The notes under the pieces: generated by a model
Database searches by the model: none
The model's input: the letters and a program-made list of their open reading frames with translations, nothing else
What the model was told of the DNA's origin: nothing
Shown: positions 33,979-43,748 of the stretch, piece by piece
Numbering within the stretch: position 1 is the stretch's first letter
Layout of the letters: the number at the start of each line of letters is the position of its first letter
Translations under genes and position numbers: made by a program
NCBI RefSeq assembly: GCF_030813715.1
Contig: NZ_JAUSUZ010000001.1
Span: forward strand, 1,116,001-1,180,000
Length of the DNA stretch: 64,000 bases
Origin: Catenuloplanes indicus
GTDB lineage: Bacteria > Actinomycetota > Actinomycetes > Mycobacteriales > Micromonosporaceae
Direction of reading: 5' to 3'

Positions 33979-36225
33979 TCAGCCGCGACCGTCCGAGTCC
34001 GGCGCCAGCGCGGTCTCGGCCCGCGCCGCCGTCTGCGGATCACCCAGCTCGCGCGCCACGACCGCCGCCGCCATCAGATGCTCCGCCGCCTCCGCGGCAC
34101 CGCCGGTGTGCCGCAGTGCCGTGGCCAGTCCGATCCGGACGCTCGGCTCCTGGCTGCGCAGCCCGCAGGCGCGCACCCCGGCCAGCGCCTCCCGGTACGC
34201 CGCCACGCTCTCCGCCCAGCGTGCCGCGGCCGCGAGCGTGATGCCGATGCTGCGGCAGGTCATCGCGTCGGAGTAGGCGCGGGCCAGGCCGGCGATCGGC
34301 GTCGCCGGGTCCCGCAGCAGCCGCAGCGTCGCCCGGTGCACCCGCAGGGCCTCCGTGGTCCGGCCGAGCGCGTGCAGCGAGGCACCGAGACCGCGCATGG
34401 CCTGCGGCAGGCCTTCGTGGTCACCGGCCCGGCGGAACAGGACCCAGGCGCGCTGCCGCAGCCGCGCGGCCGGCCGGTGCTCGCCCAGGCCGGTATGGGC
34501 CGACGCGGCGTAGACCAGCGCCCAGCCCTGCTGCGCCAGGTCGCCTGCGGTCTCCGCGCGGCGCATCGCCTCGGTCGCGGTGCCGAGGCTGGCCGGGTAG
34601 TCGGCGTCGCAGAGCGCCTGCGCCCAGGACAGGTAGTTCAGGTGCACGGCCTGTGCGGCGGCGTCGTCGGCGCGGAGCGCGGCTTCGGCGCCGAGCCGGA
34701 ACACCTCCGGCCAGATGCCGAGCTGCAGCCGCTGGTCGGAGAACCAGTGCAGCGCGTCGGCCGTGGCCATGACGAGTGCGTCCAGGCCGGTCTCCGCACC
34801 GGCCCGCAGCGCGGGCACCCAGTTGTCGAGTTCCGCGTCGAGCCACGCGCGGGCTCGCGCGGCGTCGCCGTGCACCGGGAACGCCGTACCGTGTTCCAGT
34901 GGTGGCCCGCCCGGTTCGAACCACCGCCCGGCCCGGACCGTGGTGGTCAGCAGCCAGCGGGTGAGGCGGTCACCGAGGGCACGCCCGCCGTCCGGCTCGT
35001 CACGGCGCAGCCGGGTCGCGGCGAACGCCCGGATGAGGTCGTGCAGACCGTAGCGGTCCGGCGGGCGCGGGGTGAGCAGACCGCACTCGACCAGCGCGTC
35101 CAGGTGCTCCTCGGCCTGGACCGGCCCGGTGCCGCAGAGCACCGCGGCCAGGTCGGCAGTGAAGTCCGGGCCGGGGACGAGCGCCAGCCGGCGCAGCGTA
35201 CGCCGACCGGACGGCGGCAGTGCCCGGTACGACACGGTGAGCGCGGTGGCCAGCCCGGCGGTGCCGCCGTCGAGCACGGCGATCCGGTCCTGTGCCCGGG
35301 CCAGCCGCTCGCTGAGGACCGGCACGGTCAGGCCCGGCTCGTCGCGCAGGCGCCGGCCCACGATCCGGAGCGCGAGCGGCAGGTGCCCGCAGTGCGCCGC
35401 GAGCGCCGCGACCTGGTCCGCGTCGCGGCCCGGCGGCGTGCTGCCGACCGCGTGCAGCAGCGCGGCCGCGTCCCCGGCCGGCAGCGGGTCCTGGGGCAGC
35501 CAGCGCACCGCCTCCAGCCCGCTCAGCGAGCGCCGGCCGGTGATCAGCACCAGGCCGGGTCCGTCGCCCGGCAGCAGCGGCCGGATCTGCTCCTCGGTGC
35601 CGGCGTTGTCCAGGACCAGCAGGACCCGCCGGTGGGTGAGCAGGCGGCGGAAGAGGCGGGCCCGTTCGGCGGTGTCGGCCGGGATCCTGGTCTCCGCCAC
35701 GCCGAGCGCCAGCAGAAGCCGGTGCAGCGTCTCCGCGGGCGCGGCCGGGTATCGCCGGGTGCCGCGGAGGTCGGCGAAGAACCGCCCGTCCGGGTAGTCC
35801 GCCGCGAGTACGTGCGCCACGTGCAACGCGATCGCGGTCTTGCCGACGCCCGGCGGGCCGGAGATCACCGCGACGGCGACCGGACCGGTGGGCACGCCGG
35901 ACGACGGGCCGGTCAGGGCCCGGATCGCGGCCACCGTATCCCGGCGGCCGGTGAAGTGCGCCGGCGGGTCCGGCATCGGGCACGGACCGGGCGGCGTGCG
36001 GCCGGCATCCGCCAGCCGCCGCACCAGATCGCGATCCGCGCCGCGCAGCGCGAGCGCGTCGAGCAGCGCGATCAGGGTGCGCCGCTGCGGCCGGCGCACC
36101 CGGTCCCGTTCCAGGTCGCTGACCGCCCGGGCGCTGACACCGGCCCGGCCGGCCAGCTCCTCGATGGTCAGTCCGGCGCCGGACCGGTGCGCACGCAACA
36201 CACCGCCGAGGCTGAGGTCCCCCAC
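33979..36225 (-). CDS. XRE-HTH/NB-ARC/TPR transcriptional regulator
   Basis: 748 residues from GTG 36225 (GAGGA 7 bases before; an earlier GTG two codons upstream is too close to it). XRE HTH (LGGVLRAHRSGAGLTIEELAGRAGVSARAVSDLERDRVRRPQ), NB-ARC with P-loop ISGPPGVGKTAIALHVAHVL, Walker B RVLLVLDNAG, GHLPLALRIVG, ARC2 winged helix YGLHDLIRAFAATRL, and C-terminal TPR repeats of helical hairpins rich in Ala/Arg. It is a STAND regulator like AfsR without the BTAD domain. It is divergent from a secreted lectin gene, which may be its target (inference). Confidence 0.9.
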   Translation of the reverse strand: MGDLSLGGVLRAHRSGAGLTIEELAGRAGVSARAVSDLERDRVRRPQRRTLIALLDALALRGADRDLVRRLADAGRTPPGPCPMPDPPAHFTGRRDTVAAIRALTGPSSGVPTGPVAVAVISGPPGVGKTAIALHVAHVLAADYPDGRFFADLRGTRRYPAAPAETLHRLLLALGVAETRIPADTAERARLFRRLLTHRRVLLVLDNAGTEEQIRPLLPGDGPGLVLITGRRSLSGLEAVRWLPQDPLPAGDAAALLHAVGSTPPGRDADQVAALAAHCGHLPLALRIVGRRLRDEPGLTVPVLSERLARAQDRIAVLDGGTAGLATALTVSYRALPPSGRRTLRRLALVPGPDFTADLAAVLCGTGPVQAEEHLDALVECGLLTPRPPDRYGLHDLIRAFAATRLRRDEPDGGRALGDRLTRWLLTTTVRAGRWFEPGGPPLEHGTAFPVHGDAARARAWLDAELDNWVPALRAGAETGLDALVMATADALHWFSDQRLQLGIWPEVFRLGAEAALRADDAAAQAVHLNYLSWAQALCDADYPASLGTATEAMRRAETAGDLAQQGWALVYAASAHTGLGEHRPAARLRQRAWVLFRRAGDHEGLPQAMRGLGASLHALGRTTEALRVHRATLRLLRDPATPIAGLARAYSDAMTCRSIGITLAAAARWAESVAAYREALAGVRACGLRSQEPSVRIGLATALRHTGGAAEAAEHLMAAAVVARELGDPQTAARAETALAPDSDGRG

Positions 36226-36408
36226 GGGCACATCCTCGCCCGGCTGTGTATCGGCTGCGTCACACACCATCGGCCGCCGTGCTGAGCTGCGGCGACGCGG
36301 GCCGGAATTTCTTGCCTGCGATTCTGCCTGGAGCCCCGGACCGCCCGTCGCTCTACTCGGTGCCGAGTGGCCACCCCGGCCACCGGACCGACGGCGAAAG
36401 GAACCCCT

Positions 36409-36933
36409 GTGATCGTCACCCGGATCGTCGCGCTGTGCGCGCTCGTCATCGGCGGGCTGCTGGTGACCGCCTCGCCCGCGGCGGCGTACACGCTCGTCGG
36501 AAGATTCCAGAGCCACCAGTCCGGTCTGTGCCTGGACAGCGGCTTCCCGGCCCCGGGCAGCGTCTTCGGGTCGGTGTACACGCTGCCGTGCCAGAGCGGC
36601 AACAACTACCAGACCTGGGAGGTGTACGGCCCGAAGGGCAAGTCCCGGTTCGGGTACGAGCTCGCGCAGATCAAGAACCGGGCCACCGGCATGTGCCTGA
36701 ACATGGACGAGTACGGCGGACCCCGGCTGTACACCCACGCCTGCTCGAACGGCCAGCCGCCGGACACGGACGTGCTGGAGGGCGTGGGCTCGAACTGGCA
36801 GCACGTGACGCTGCGCCAGGAGTTCTACGAGGGCCGGCTGATCTGCCTCGACACCCACGGCTCCGCCGCCCGGGACGCGTACGCCCGGGCCTGCAACTAC
36901 GGCTCCTACCAGGTCTGGCGCCTGCTCATCTGA
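36409..36933 (+). CDS. Secreted ricin-type beta-trefoil lectin-like protein
   Basis: 174 residues from GTG 36409 (AAAGGA at 7 bases). Sec signal peptide: VIVTRIVALCALVIGGLLVTASPAAA with cleavage about residue 26. The mature protein has beta-trefoil QxW-type repeats: SGLCLDSGFPAPGSVFGSVYTLPCQSGNNYQTWEV, NRATGMCLNMDE, LICLDTHGSAARDAYARACNYGSYQVWRL, with Cys pairs probably forming disulfides. It likely binds carbohydrate on its own; no catalytic domain is fused. A terminator-like hairpin follows. It is divergent from the STAND regulator. Confidence 0.85.
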   Translation: MIVTRIVALCALVIGGLLVTASPAAAYTLVGRFQSHQSGLCLDSGFPAPGSVFGSVYTLPCQSGNNYQTWEVYGPKGKSRFGYELAQIKNRATGMCLNMDEYGGPRLYTHACSNGQPPDTDVLEGVGSNWQHVTLRQEFYEGRLICLDTHGSAARDAYARACNYGSYQVWRLLI

Positions 36934-36940
36934 GTCGCGC

Positions 36941-36974
36941 ACCGTGGGGGCCCGGGCGGCCGGGCTCCCACGGT
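36941..36974 (+). terminator. Terminator hairpin after the lectin gene
   Basis: 15-bp GC-rich stem with one wobble pair (36941-36955 with 36960-36974), 4-base loop, just after the lectin stop. Confidence 0.8.
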
Positions 36975-37074
36975 CCGACACCCAAACACATTGACCCATA
37001 TCGAATTCTCTGGGCAGCCTTCCAGGAAAGTTTGCGGAGGTTCCGGTGAATTTCCGGTAGGCGAGGAGCGGTCG

Positions 37075-37302
37075 ATGGCGGAGCTGGCGCTGCTGGGAGC
37101 GGAACTCGTCGCCGTGTCCGTGCTGGTGCTGGCGCTCTACTTCCCGCGGCACCGGCGCAAGGACCTGGTCGTCGCGTACTTCGGTGTCAACGGCGGCGAC
37201 CTGATCAACGACTCCACCGTGGTGGACGTGCGGTACTCGGCCACCGCCCTGAGGGCCACCGGGGCCGCGAGGACACCGGCCACCGCCGGATCGGGCCGGT
37301 GA
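37075..37302 (+). pseudogene. Remnant of a DUF4956 membrane-protein gene with internal deletion
   Basis: 75 codons. The N terminus MAELALLGAELVAVSVLVLALYFPRHRRKDLVVAYFGVN is that of DUF4956 proteins (first membrane helix plus the RHRRKD loop). At residue ~39 the text jumps to DLINDSTVVDVRY, which resembles the C-terminal end of the same family. The whole central membrane part is missing. GCGAGGAG precedes the ATG, so it may still be translated. The next ~250 bases up to 37561 hold no convincing gene. Full-length family members normally have ~200 residues and neighbour polyphosphate or VTC-type genes. Confidence 0.5.
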
Positions 37303-37561
37303 GCCCACCGGCCGGGCCGGCCGGCCCGGAGGACCGCGCCGCGCGGCTGAGCCGGACCGACCGAACGTACGTCGTCCCGGCCGGTCACGTCGGCCGGCTC
37401 GGGCATCTTCCGGTCGCCGTCTTCGCGTACGCCACCGGGCTCGCGGCGCCGCGTGCGGACCTGCCTGATCGGCAGCGGCGCCGCCACCGCGCCCGCGGTC
37501 ACCTGCACACCGGCATGATCACGGGTGCGACCGATCCGCGGCGTACGACGTCTACCGGGAC

Positions 37562-38620
37562 GTGAGACTCCTCAGAAGACTCGTCCCTGTCCTCGCGGCG
37601 GCATCCCTGCTCGCCGTCACGCCGGCCGGCGCACCGAGCGCGCAGGCCGGCACCGACCCGGTCGCCGTGGCCGCCTACGACCTCGGCGACCAGGCGTTCA
37701 CCGACCCGGCCGACTGGGCGGGCGGCACCTCCGAACTGCGCGCCGTCATCCACTACCCACGCGCCGCCTCCGGCCCGCTGCCGGTCGTGATGCTGCTGCA
37801 CGGCCAGCAGCTGGCCTGCCACTCCGCCGACGAGAACGACTGGGACAGCTGGCCGTGCCCGGACGGGGTGCGGCCCTACCCGAGCTACCGCGGCTACGAC
37901 TACCTCGGCCGGGCGCTGGCCGCCGACGGTTTCGTGGTCGTGTCGCTCAGCGCGAGCGGGCTCAACCACCACATGGGCGTCGCGCCGCAGCGCGGACGGC
38001 TGATCAACCGGCACCTGGACATGCTCCGCCGGCTGACCACGACCGGCGGCGGCCCGCTCGCCGGCCGGGTCACCGACCTGACCAGCGGGAAGCCGGTGAA
38101 CCTGCGCGGCCGGCTCGACCTGACCCGGGTCGGCACGATGGGCCACTCGGTCGGCGGCGAGGGAGTCATGTACCAGGCCGCGGACGGCAACCGCGGCGAA
38201 CTGCCCGCGGGCGTCCGGATCCGCGGCGTGGTCTCGCTCGCCTCTCCCGGCCCGAGCGGCTTCTACGACACCCGGGTGACCGGCGTGCCGATCGCGGTCG
38301 TCTCGGCCGGCTGCTGGGGTCTCGGCGGCGAGGAGTACGCCGAGGGCGCGGGCGTGCACGGCTTCCGCCTGCGGGTGACGAAGGGCAACCACAACTTCTA
38401 CAACACCGAGTGGACGACCGGCCCCGGTCCGGTCGACGGCGACGACACCGACTGCCCCGCCGAGACCGGCCGGCCGACCGCGGCGCAGCAGCAGGCACTG
38501 GCGGTCACCTACCTGCGCGCGTTCTACGGTTACGCGCTCAACGGCGACCGCTCCGGCCTGCCGGTGCTGACCGGCGCCCGGCCGTTCCCGGGCGTGACGA
38601 CCGAGGCCGTCCGCTTCTGA
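37562..38620 (+). CDS. Secreted alpha/beta-hydrolase
   Basis: 352 residues, GTG start followed by a Sec signal peptide (RLLRRLVPVLAAASLLAVTPAGAPSAQA). Lipase-type fold: VVMLLHGQQLAC oxyanion region, nucleophile elbow GTMGHSVGGEGVMYQ with Ser, and a probable catalytic His in KGNHNFYNTEW. Cys residues in LACHS...WPCPDG suggest a disulfide. It resembles bacterial dienelactone-hydrolase/PET-hydrolase-like secreted esterases of unknown substrate. No ribosome site is obvious within 12 bases, so the start could be a few codons away; the signal peptide supports this one. Confidence 0.82.
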   Translation: MRLLRRLVPVLAAASLLAVTPAGAPSAQAGTDPVAVAAYDLGDQAFTDPADWAGGTSELRAVIHYPRAASGPLPVVMLLHGQQLACHSADENDWDSWPCPDGVRPYPSYRGYDYLGRALAADGFVVVSLSASGLNHHMGVAPQRGRLINRHLDMLRRLTTTGGGPLAGRVTDLTSGKPVNLRGRLDLTRVGTMGHSVGGEGVMYQAADGNRGELPAGVRIRGVVSLASPGPSGFYDTRVTGVPIAVVSAGCWGLGGEEYAEGAGVHGFRLRVTKGNHNFYNTEWTTGPGPVDGDDTDCPAETGRPTAAQQQALAVTYLRAFYGYALNGDRSGLPVLTGARPFPGVTTEAVRF

Positions 38621-38736
38621 CCGGCAGACAGCGACGGTGGTGGATGTGCGGGGAATGTGCGGGCCGTCCGTAGGTTGATCCGCGTCGCCGTGCGTACACG
38701 TCGATTCAAGGTTTTCCTCGATCGCCGGGAGTTCAG

Positions 38737-39186
38737 TTGAAGATCAGAAAGCTGCTCGCCTCCGTCCTGACCGGGCTGGCCATGGCCGTGACCGTCGGCC
38801 AGCTGCCCGCGGCCGCGGCCCCGGCCTGGGTGGAGACGTTCACGTCCGGCACCTACCGTGCCGTGATCAGTGGTGACTGCGCCTCGTTCGGTGAGGCCGT
38901 CTTCGGATGTCCCTGGCCGGGGGACGACAGTTTCAACGTCCGGGACACGCTCGCGGACGGGCACTCGGCCGCCATCGTCTGGCAGAACTTCGTCGACGGC
39001 GCGCTGTACCGCCGGGGCGCCTGCGTGGAGAAGCGCGGGAACGGCGCCGAGGGCAGCTGCAACATGAACTTCTACGAGGGCTCCGAGGTGCAGATCCGGG
39101 CGTGCACCTACGAGTCCGGCCGCAGCGGCACCGTCGCCGACAAGATCGTGCAGTGCGGACCGTCCGGCCCGGCGTTCCGGATGTGA
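38737..39186 (+). CDS. Small secreted Cys-rich hypothetical protein
   Basis: 149 residues from TTG 38737 (GGGAG 7 bases upstream). Sec signal: LKIRKLLASVLTGLAMAVTVGQLPAAAAPA. The mature part has Cys residues at regular positions (GDCASFG, VFGCPWPG, GACVEKRG, GSCNMNFY, RACTYESG, VQCGPSG), implying three disulfides. Aromatic and acidic content is high. No family recognised. Likely an extracellular binding or inhibitor-like protein. Confidence 0.78.
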   Translation: MKIRKLLASVLTGLAMAVTVGQLPAAAAPAWVETFTSGTYRAVISGDCASFGEAVFGCPWPGDDSFNVRDTLADGHSAAIVWQNFVDGALYRRGACVEKRGNGAEGSCNMNFYEGSEVQIRACTYESGRSGTVADKIVQCGPSGPAFRM

Positions 39187-39236
39187 CGTGACGGCGGCGC
39201 CGAGCATCCGGGATCCTCATCGTCGACAATGGCCGA

Positions 39237-42041
39237 ATGTTGTTCCGGGTGCTCGGCCCGGCCGGGTTCAGCGACGGCACCCGGCCGGTGCGGATCGAGG
39301 CCGGCAAACCGCGGCTGATCGCGCTGCTGCTGATGACCAGCGGCAACCGCGTCGTCACCACGGAGGCGCTGGTCGACGAGGTGTGGCGGGGCCGGCCACC
39401 CGCCTCCGCACCGGCCAACGTCCGCACGTACCTGTCCCGGCTGCGCCGTCTGCTGCCCGGCCGGGTGACCGCCACGCCGGCCGGGTACCGGTTCGAGGTC
39501 GCACCGGGCGAGCTGGACCTGACCGAGTTCACCGCGCTGGTCGCCGCGGCCCGGGCGCGGAGCACGCGAGAACCGGAGGCGGCGCGCGCGGACCTGCGCG
39601 CCGCGCTGGCGCTGTGGCGCGGCGAGCCGTTCGCCGGTGAAGCGGCCGGGCCGGTGCTGGAGGCGCGCGCCGCGGCCGCGCGCGACGACTATCTCTCCGC
39701 GGTCGAGCTCTACAGCGAGCTGCTGATGCGCGGCGGCGAGCCGGGCGCGGCACAGGCGTTGCTGCGCGACTGCATCCGCGAGCACCCGCTGCGGGAACGG
39801 CTCCGCAGCCTGTACGTGCTCGCCACCTACCGCAACGGCGACCCGGCCGGTGCGCTCGGCGCGTACCGGGAGACCCGTACCGTGCTCGCCGCGGAGCTCG
39901 GCATCGACCCCGGCCCGGAACTGGTCGCGGTGCACCGCGCCGTGCTGCGCCGCGATCCCGGCCTGCGGACCGCCGAGCGGCTGGCCGCGCCGTTCCAGCT
40001 GCCGCCGGTGGTCGCGGACTTCACCGCGCGGGAACCGGAACTCGCCCACCTGATCCGGCTGCTGCGGCAGGAGCCGGACGTGCCGGGCACGGGCGTGACC
40101 GTGATGATCGGCGGCATGGCCGGCGTCGGCAAGAGCGCGCTGGCGGTGCGCGCGGCGCACGCGGTGGCCGGCGCGTTCCCGGACGGCTGCCTCGTCGCCG
40201 ACCTGGACCCGCCCGGCGCCGGGCGGGTGCTCGGCCATCTGCTGCGTTCGCTCGGCGTACCGGCGGAGATGCTGCCGCACGACGTGCCGGAGCGCGCCGC
40301 CCACCTCCGGTCGGTCCTGGCCGGCCGGAGGGTGCTGATCCTCGCGGAGAACGCCACCGACGCCGGTACGGTGCGGCATCTGCTGCCCGGTCCGGGCAGC
40401 GCGCTGCTGGTCACCGGCCGGACCGCGCTCGCCGTGCCGGGCGCGCACCGGGTGCCGCTGCTGCCGCTGGACGTCGAGGCCGGTACCGCGCTGCTGGCCC
40501 GGATCGCCGGCCCGGGCGTGGTCGCCGCGGACCCGGCCGCGGCCGCCGCGATCGCCGGGCTGTGCGGTGGCCTGCCGCTGGGCATCCGGGCGATCGGCAC
40601 CCGGGTGGCCGCGACGCCGGACGTGTCGCTGCGCCGGATCGCGGCCCGGCTCGCCGACCGGGACCAGCGCCTGGACCGGATGACGTACGGCGACGCCGAC
40701 GTCCGGGCCAGCCTGGCGCTCAGCCTCGACCGGCTCGCACCGGCACCGCTGACGCTGCTGCGGGCGGTGAGCGCACTGCCGGTCCGTACGTTCGCGTCCT
40801 GGCTGCCCGCGGCGCTGCTCGGGGTCGCCGAAGCGGACGCGTACACGCTGGCCGAGCGGCTCTGCGACGCGCAGCTGCTCACCCGGGTCAGCGACGAACG
40901 GTACGCCGTGCACGACCTGGTCCGGCTGTCCGCCGTGGAGCGGCCCGGCCCGCCGGTCGCGGAGCTGGTCACCGCGGCCGGCACGGCCTACCTGCGCGCC
41001 GCGCTGTCCGCGAACCTGCGGCTGCCGGGACGCCCGCTGGCCCTGCCCGCCCCCACGACGGCGCTGGCGGAGGCGGCCGCGGCACCGGCGGAGTGGTTCG
41101 AGTCCGAACTGGAGACCATCGGCGCGCTGGTGCCCCGGCTGGCCGAGGCGGGCGAGGCCGAACTGGCCGCCCGGCTGGCGACCGCGACCGTGAACTTCTG
41201 CGTCGTCCGCGGCCGGATCGGCGACTGGGCGGCGACCCACGACGCGATCCCGGCCGATGCCGCGCTGACGCCCGCCACCCGGGCCCTGCTGTGGCTCAGC
41301 CTCGGCAGCCTGCACCGGTTCCGCGACGACAACCCGGGCGCGCTGCCGTACCTGCGCCGCGCGTACCGGCTCTACACCGCGCTCGGCGACGCGGCCGGGA
41401 CCGCGGGTGCCGCGCTCGGCTGGTGCGTCGCCGCGCAGCAGCTCGGCCGGACGCGCGTCGCGCTGGCCGCCTACGACCGGGCGGCGCGGTTGCTGCCCGC
41501 GCTCGGCGGCACCCCGGCCGCCGGCTACGTGCACCTGGCCTTCCGACAGCCGGTCAACCCGTCGCCGGAGGGGGAGACCGCGGCGCTGCACCGGGCACTC
41601 ACCGTCTTCGAGGCCGGCCGCGACGCCTGGGGCAGCGCCGAGGCGCACACGTTCCTGGCCGACGGCTACCTCCGGCGAGGGCTGACCGCGGTCGCGGCCC
41701 GGCACGCCCGCGCGGCCGTGGCCGGCTACACCGCGCTACGCGACGAGATGCAGCTGACCGTGGCCGAGACCGTGCTGACCGGCATCCACCTCGAACTCGG
41801 CCTGCACGACCACGCGCGGACGCTCGCCGGCCGCTGCCTGGACCGCGCCACCCGGATCGGCCACCGCTGGGGCATCGCCTCCGCGCAGCGCTCCGCCGGG
41901 CACCTGGAACTGCTGTCCGGCCGCCCGGCCGCCGCGATCCCGCTGCTCACCGCCGCCCACGCCGGCTTCACCGAGATGGGCCTCACCCGCTCCGCCACCA
42001 TCACCGCCGGCCTGCTGGAGCGTGCCGGCGTCACGCCGTAG
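39237..42041 (+). CDS. SARP-family regulator (BTAD-NB-ARC-TPR, AfsR-like)
   Basis: 934 residues. OmpR-like winged helix RVLGPAGFSDGTRPVRIEAGKPRLIALLLM and NVRTYLSRLRRLLPG at the N terminus, then BTAD (DLTEFTALVAAARARS, GIDPGPELVAVHRAVLRRDP), NB-ARC with P-loop IGGMAGVGKSALAVRAAHAV, Walker B VLILAENATD, GGLPLGIRAIG, winged helix YAVHDLVRLSAVE and a C-terminal TPR array. SARPs switch on antibiotic clusters. Whether this one controls the enediyne genes 12 kb away or something else cannot be said; no SARP repeats were seen near pksE. Its last 11 bases overlap the convergent phosphatase gene. Confidence 0.92.
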   Translation: MLFRVLGPAGFSDGTRPVRIEAGKPRLIALLLMTSGNRVVTTEALVDEVWRGRPPASAPANVRTYLSRLRRLLPGRVTATPAGYRFEVAPGELDLTEFTALVAAARARSTREPEAARADLRAALALWRGEPFAGEAAGPVLEARAAAARDDYLSAVELYSELLMRGGEPGAAQALLRDCIREHPLRERLRSLYVLATYRNGDPAGALGAYRETRTVLAAELGIDPGPELVAVHRAVLRRDPGLRTAERLAAPFQLPPVVADFTAREPELAHLIRLLRQEPDVPGTGVTVMIGGMAGVGKSALAVRAAHAVAGAFPDGCLVADLDPPGAGRVLGHLLRSLGVPAEMLPHDVPERAAHLRSVLAGRRVLILAENATDAGTVRHLLPGPGSALLVTGRTALAVPGAHRVPLLPLDVEAGTALLARIAGPGVVAADPAAAAAIAGLCGGLPLGIRAIGTRVAATPDVSLRRIAARLADRDQRLDRMTYGDADVRASLALSLDRLAPAPLTLLRAVSALPVRTFASWLPAALLGVAEADAYTLAERLCDAQLLTRVSDERYAVHDLVRLSAVERPGPPVAELVTAAGTAYLRAALSANLRLPGRPLALPAPTTALAEAAAAPAEWFESELETIGALVPRLAEAGEAELAARLATATVNFCVVRGRIGDWAATHDAIPADAALTPATRALLWLSLGSLHRFRDDNPGALPYLRRAYRLYTALGDAAGTAGAALGWCVAAQQLGRTRVALAAYDRAARLLPALGGTPAAGYVHLAFRQPVNPSPEGETAALHRALTVFEAGRDAWGSAEAHTFLADGYLRRGLTAVAARHARAAVAGYTALRDEMQLTVAETVLTGIHLELGLHDHARTLAGRCLDRATRIGHRWGIASAQRSAGHLELLSGRPAAAIPLLTAAHAGFTEMGLTRSATITAGLLERAGVTP

Positions 42042-42849
42042 CGGCCGGGACCGACCATTCGTGGCCGTCGCGGACGTACTCGTGGCTCTCGAAGGTCTCG
42101 AAGCGGTCGTCGGTCCAGCGGCGGATCGCGATGGTGAGGCGGTCGCCGGTGGCGTCGATCAGGTTGTAGCTGTTCGGCTCGCCCTTGAGCCGGTTGGAGA
42201 CCGCGGTGCCGCACTGCGCGACGACCAGGCCGTCGACGATGCCGCTGTACGCCAGGTGGATGTGGCCGCCGAGCAGCAGGTCGGCACGGTGCCGCAGGTG
42301 GCGCAGCGCGAGCGCGGACCGGCCGACCAGGCCGCGGCTGCGGACCGCGTCGGTGAGCAGGAACGGGTGGTGCGCGATGACCACCCGCAGGTCGTCACGT
42401 GGTGCCTCGTCGAACGCGGCGCCGATCGCGGTCAGCTGCCGCATGTTGATCCGGCCGCGGGACCAGTCGTGGTGGAACGTCCAGCGGCGGGCCGAGTTGA
42501 CGCCGACCGCGATCAGGCCGTCCGTCTCGTACGTGACCGCGCCGTGCGGGTCGCTGGCGATGTGCTTGCGCCAGCGCCGCCACGGGCGGGTGAACCGGGT
42601 CCAGAACCGCCAGCCGGGCAGGTCGTGGTTGCCGGGCACGACCACCGCGGGCGCGGGCAGCTTGTCCAGGAACGCGCTGGCCGCCCGGAACTCCGCCTCG
42701 GCCGCGGTCTGGGTCAGGTCGCCGCAGACCGCGATCAGCGTCGGCTGTACCTCGCGCAACTCCTCGATCAGCGTCTCCGCGACCGCCGGCACGTCCCGGC
42801 CGAAGTGCAGATCGGCGATCTGCGCGATCCGCACGCCGGCCGGCTTCAC
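42031..42849 (-). CDS. Calcineurin-like metallophosphoesterase
   Basis: 272 residues. Dimetal-site motifs: IAQIADLHFGRD (D-x-H), CGDLTQTAAEAEF (GD), VVPGNHDLPGW (GNHD), VVIAHHPFL (H) and GGHIHLAYSG (GHxH). Soluble. It overlaps the preceding lipid-kinase gene by 4 bases (ATGA), so the two are translated together, and its 3' end overlaps the SARP gene by 11 bases on the opposite strand. Substrate may be a phosphorylated nucleotide or lipid-derived ester; not resolvable here. Confidence 0.93.
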   Translation of the reverse strand: MKPAGVRIAQIADLHFGRDVPAVAETLIEELREVQPTLIAVCGDLTQTAAEAEFRAASAFLDKLPAPAVVVPGNHDLPGWRFWTRFTRPWRRWRKHIASDPHGAVTYETDGLIAVGVNSARRWTFHHDWSRGRINMRQLTAIGAAFDEAPRDDLRVVIAHHPFLLTDAVRSRGLVGRSALALRHLRHRADLLLGGHIHLAYSGIVDGLVVAQCGTAVSNRLKGEPNSYNLIDATGDRLTIAIRRWTDDRFETFESHEYVRDGHEWSVPAATA

Positions 42850-43748
42850 GCAGCCGCTCCCGGTGCCAGGACCGCGAGCGCACGGGGCCGGATCTCGTAC
42901 CGCAGGGGGGTGGCCAGCTGGGCGTTCTCGCCGTCGCTCATCACGCTCATCAGCGCGAGCCGGGTTGATCTCACCTCTACAGTCTTACCCTCGTAGACAC
43001 GGATCCGCTCGTCCTGCTGCCAGCCGCCGTTGAACAGCTTCGCGACCACCTCGACCAGGTCCCAGCTGCCCCGCTCCTTCGTCACGTAGACCGCCAGCCG
43101 CCCGGCGTCCAGCCGCTTGCGTCCCGGGATCGGCGCCGGACCCGCGGCCAGCGGGTTGCAGGAGACCACGACCGCGCGGGTACGGGTGAGGTGCTCAGCG
43201 CCGTCGACGGTGATCGTGAGCTCCATCCGCGGGTAGCGCCGGATCAGCCGGACCGCGCGGTCGATCAGCCGGAACACGCCGAGCCGCTGCCCACGGACCC
43301 GCTCCCGGATCCGCCCGAGGTGCGGCAGCATGGCCAGCATCGAGCTGTGCAGGTAGGGCGAGTCGTTGACGGTGGCCACGTCGATCCGGTCGACCGGCGC
43401 GGCGAGCAGCGCGTCCGCGGCCTCCTCCAGATCGACGGGTACGCCGAGGTCGCGGGCGAGCAGGTTCATCGTGCCCAGTGGCAGGATGCCGAGCGGCACG
43501 TCGCCACCGGCCAGCTGTTCGGCGAGCGCCCGCACCGTACCGTCGCCACCGGCCACGAACACCGCGTCCGGCTCCTCCGCGAGCAGCCCCGCGACGTCGA
43601 TCCGCAGTGTGCCCGGCTCGAACGGCCGCATCCGCACCTCGACGCCCCGCTTGGCGAACAGCTCGGTCAGCTGCTCCTCCGGCGAGGCCTCGGCCCGGGC
43701 CAGCAGCGCGCCGGAGCGCGCGTTGTACACCACCGCAACGCGTTTCAC
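42846..43748 (-). CDS. Diacylglycerol/sphingosine-kinase-like lipid kinase
   Basis: 300 residues. Family motif VAVVYNARSG at the N terminus, VFVAGGDGTVRALAEQL (GGDGT ATP-binding), LGILPLGTMNLLARDLG (GT.N..A motif) and a C-terminal beta domain. Phosphorylates a lipid head group such as diacylglycerol. Co-translated with the metallophosphoesterase behind it, which could remove the phosphate again. Divergent from the histidine phosphatase gene, with a 108-base spacer. Confidence 0.93.
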   Translation of the reverse strand: MKRVAVVYNARSGALLARAEASPEEQLTELFAKRGVEVRMRPFEPGTLRIDVAGLLAEEPDAVFVAGGDGTVRALAEQLAGGDVPLGILPLGTMNLLARDLGVPVDLEEAADALLAAPVDRIDVATVNDSPYLHSSMLAMLPHLGRIRERVRGQRLGVFRLIDRAVRLIRRYPRMELTITVDGAEHLTRTRAVVVSCNPLAAGPAPIPGRKRLDAGRLAVYVTKERGSWDLVEVVAKLFNGGWQQDERIRVYEGKTVEVRSTRLALMSVMSDGENAQLATPLRYEIRPRALAVLAPGAAA

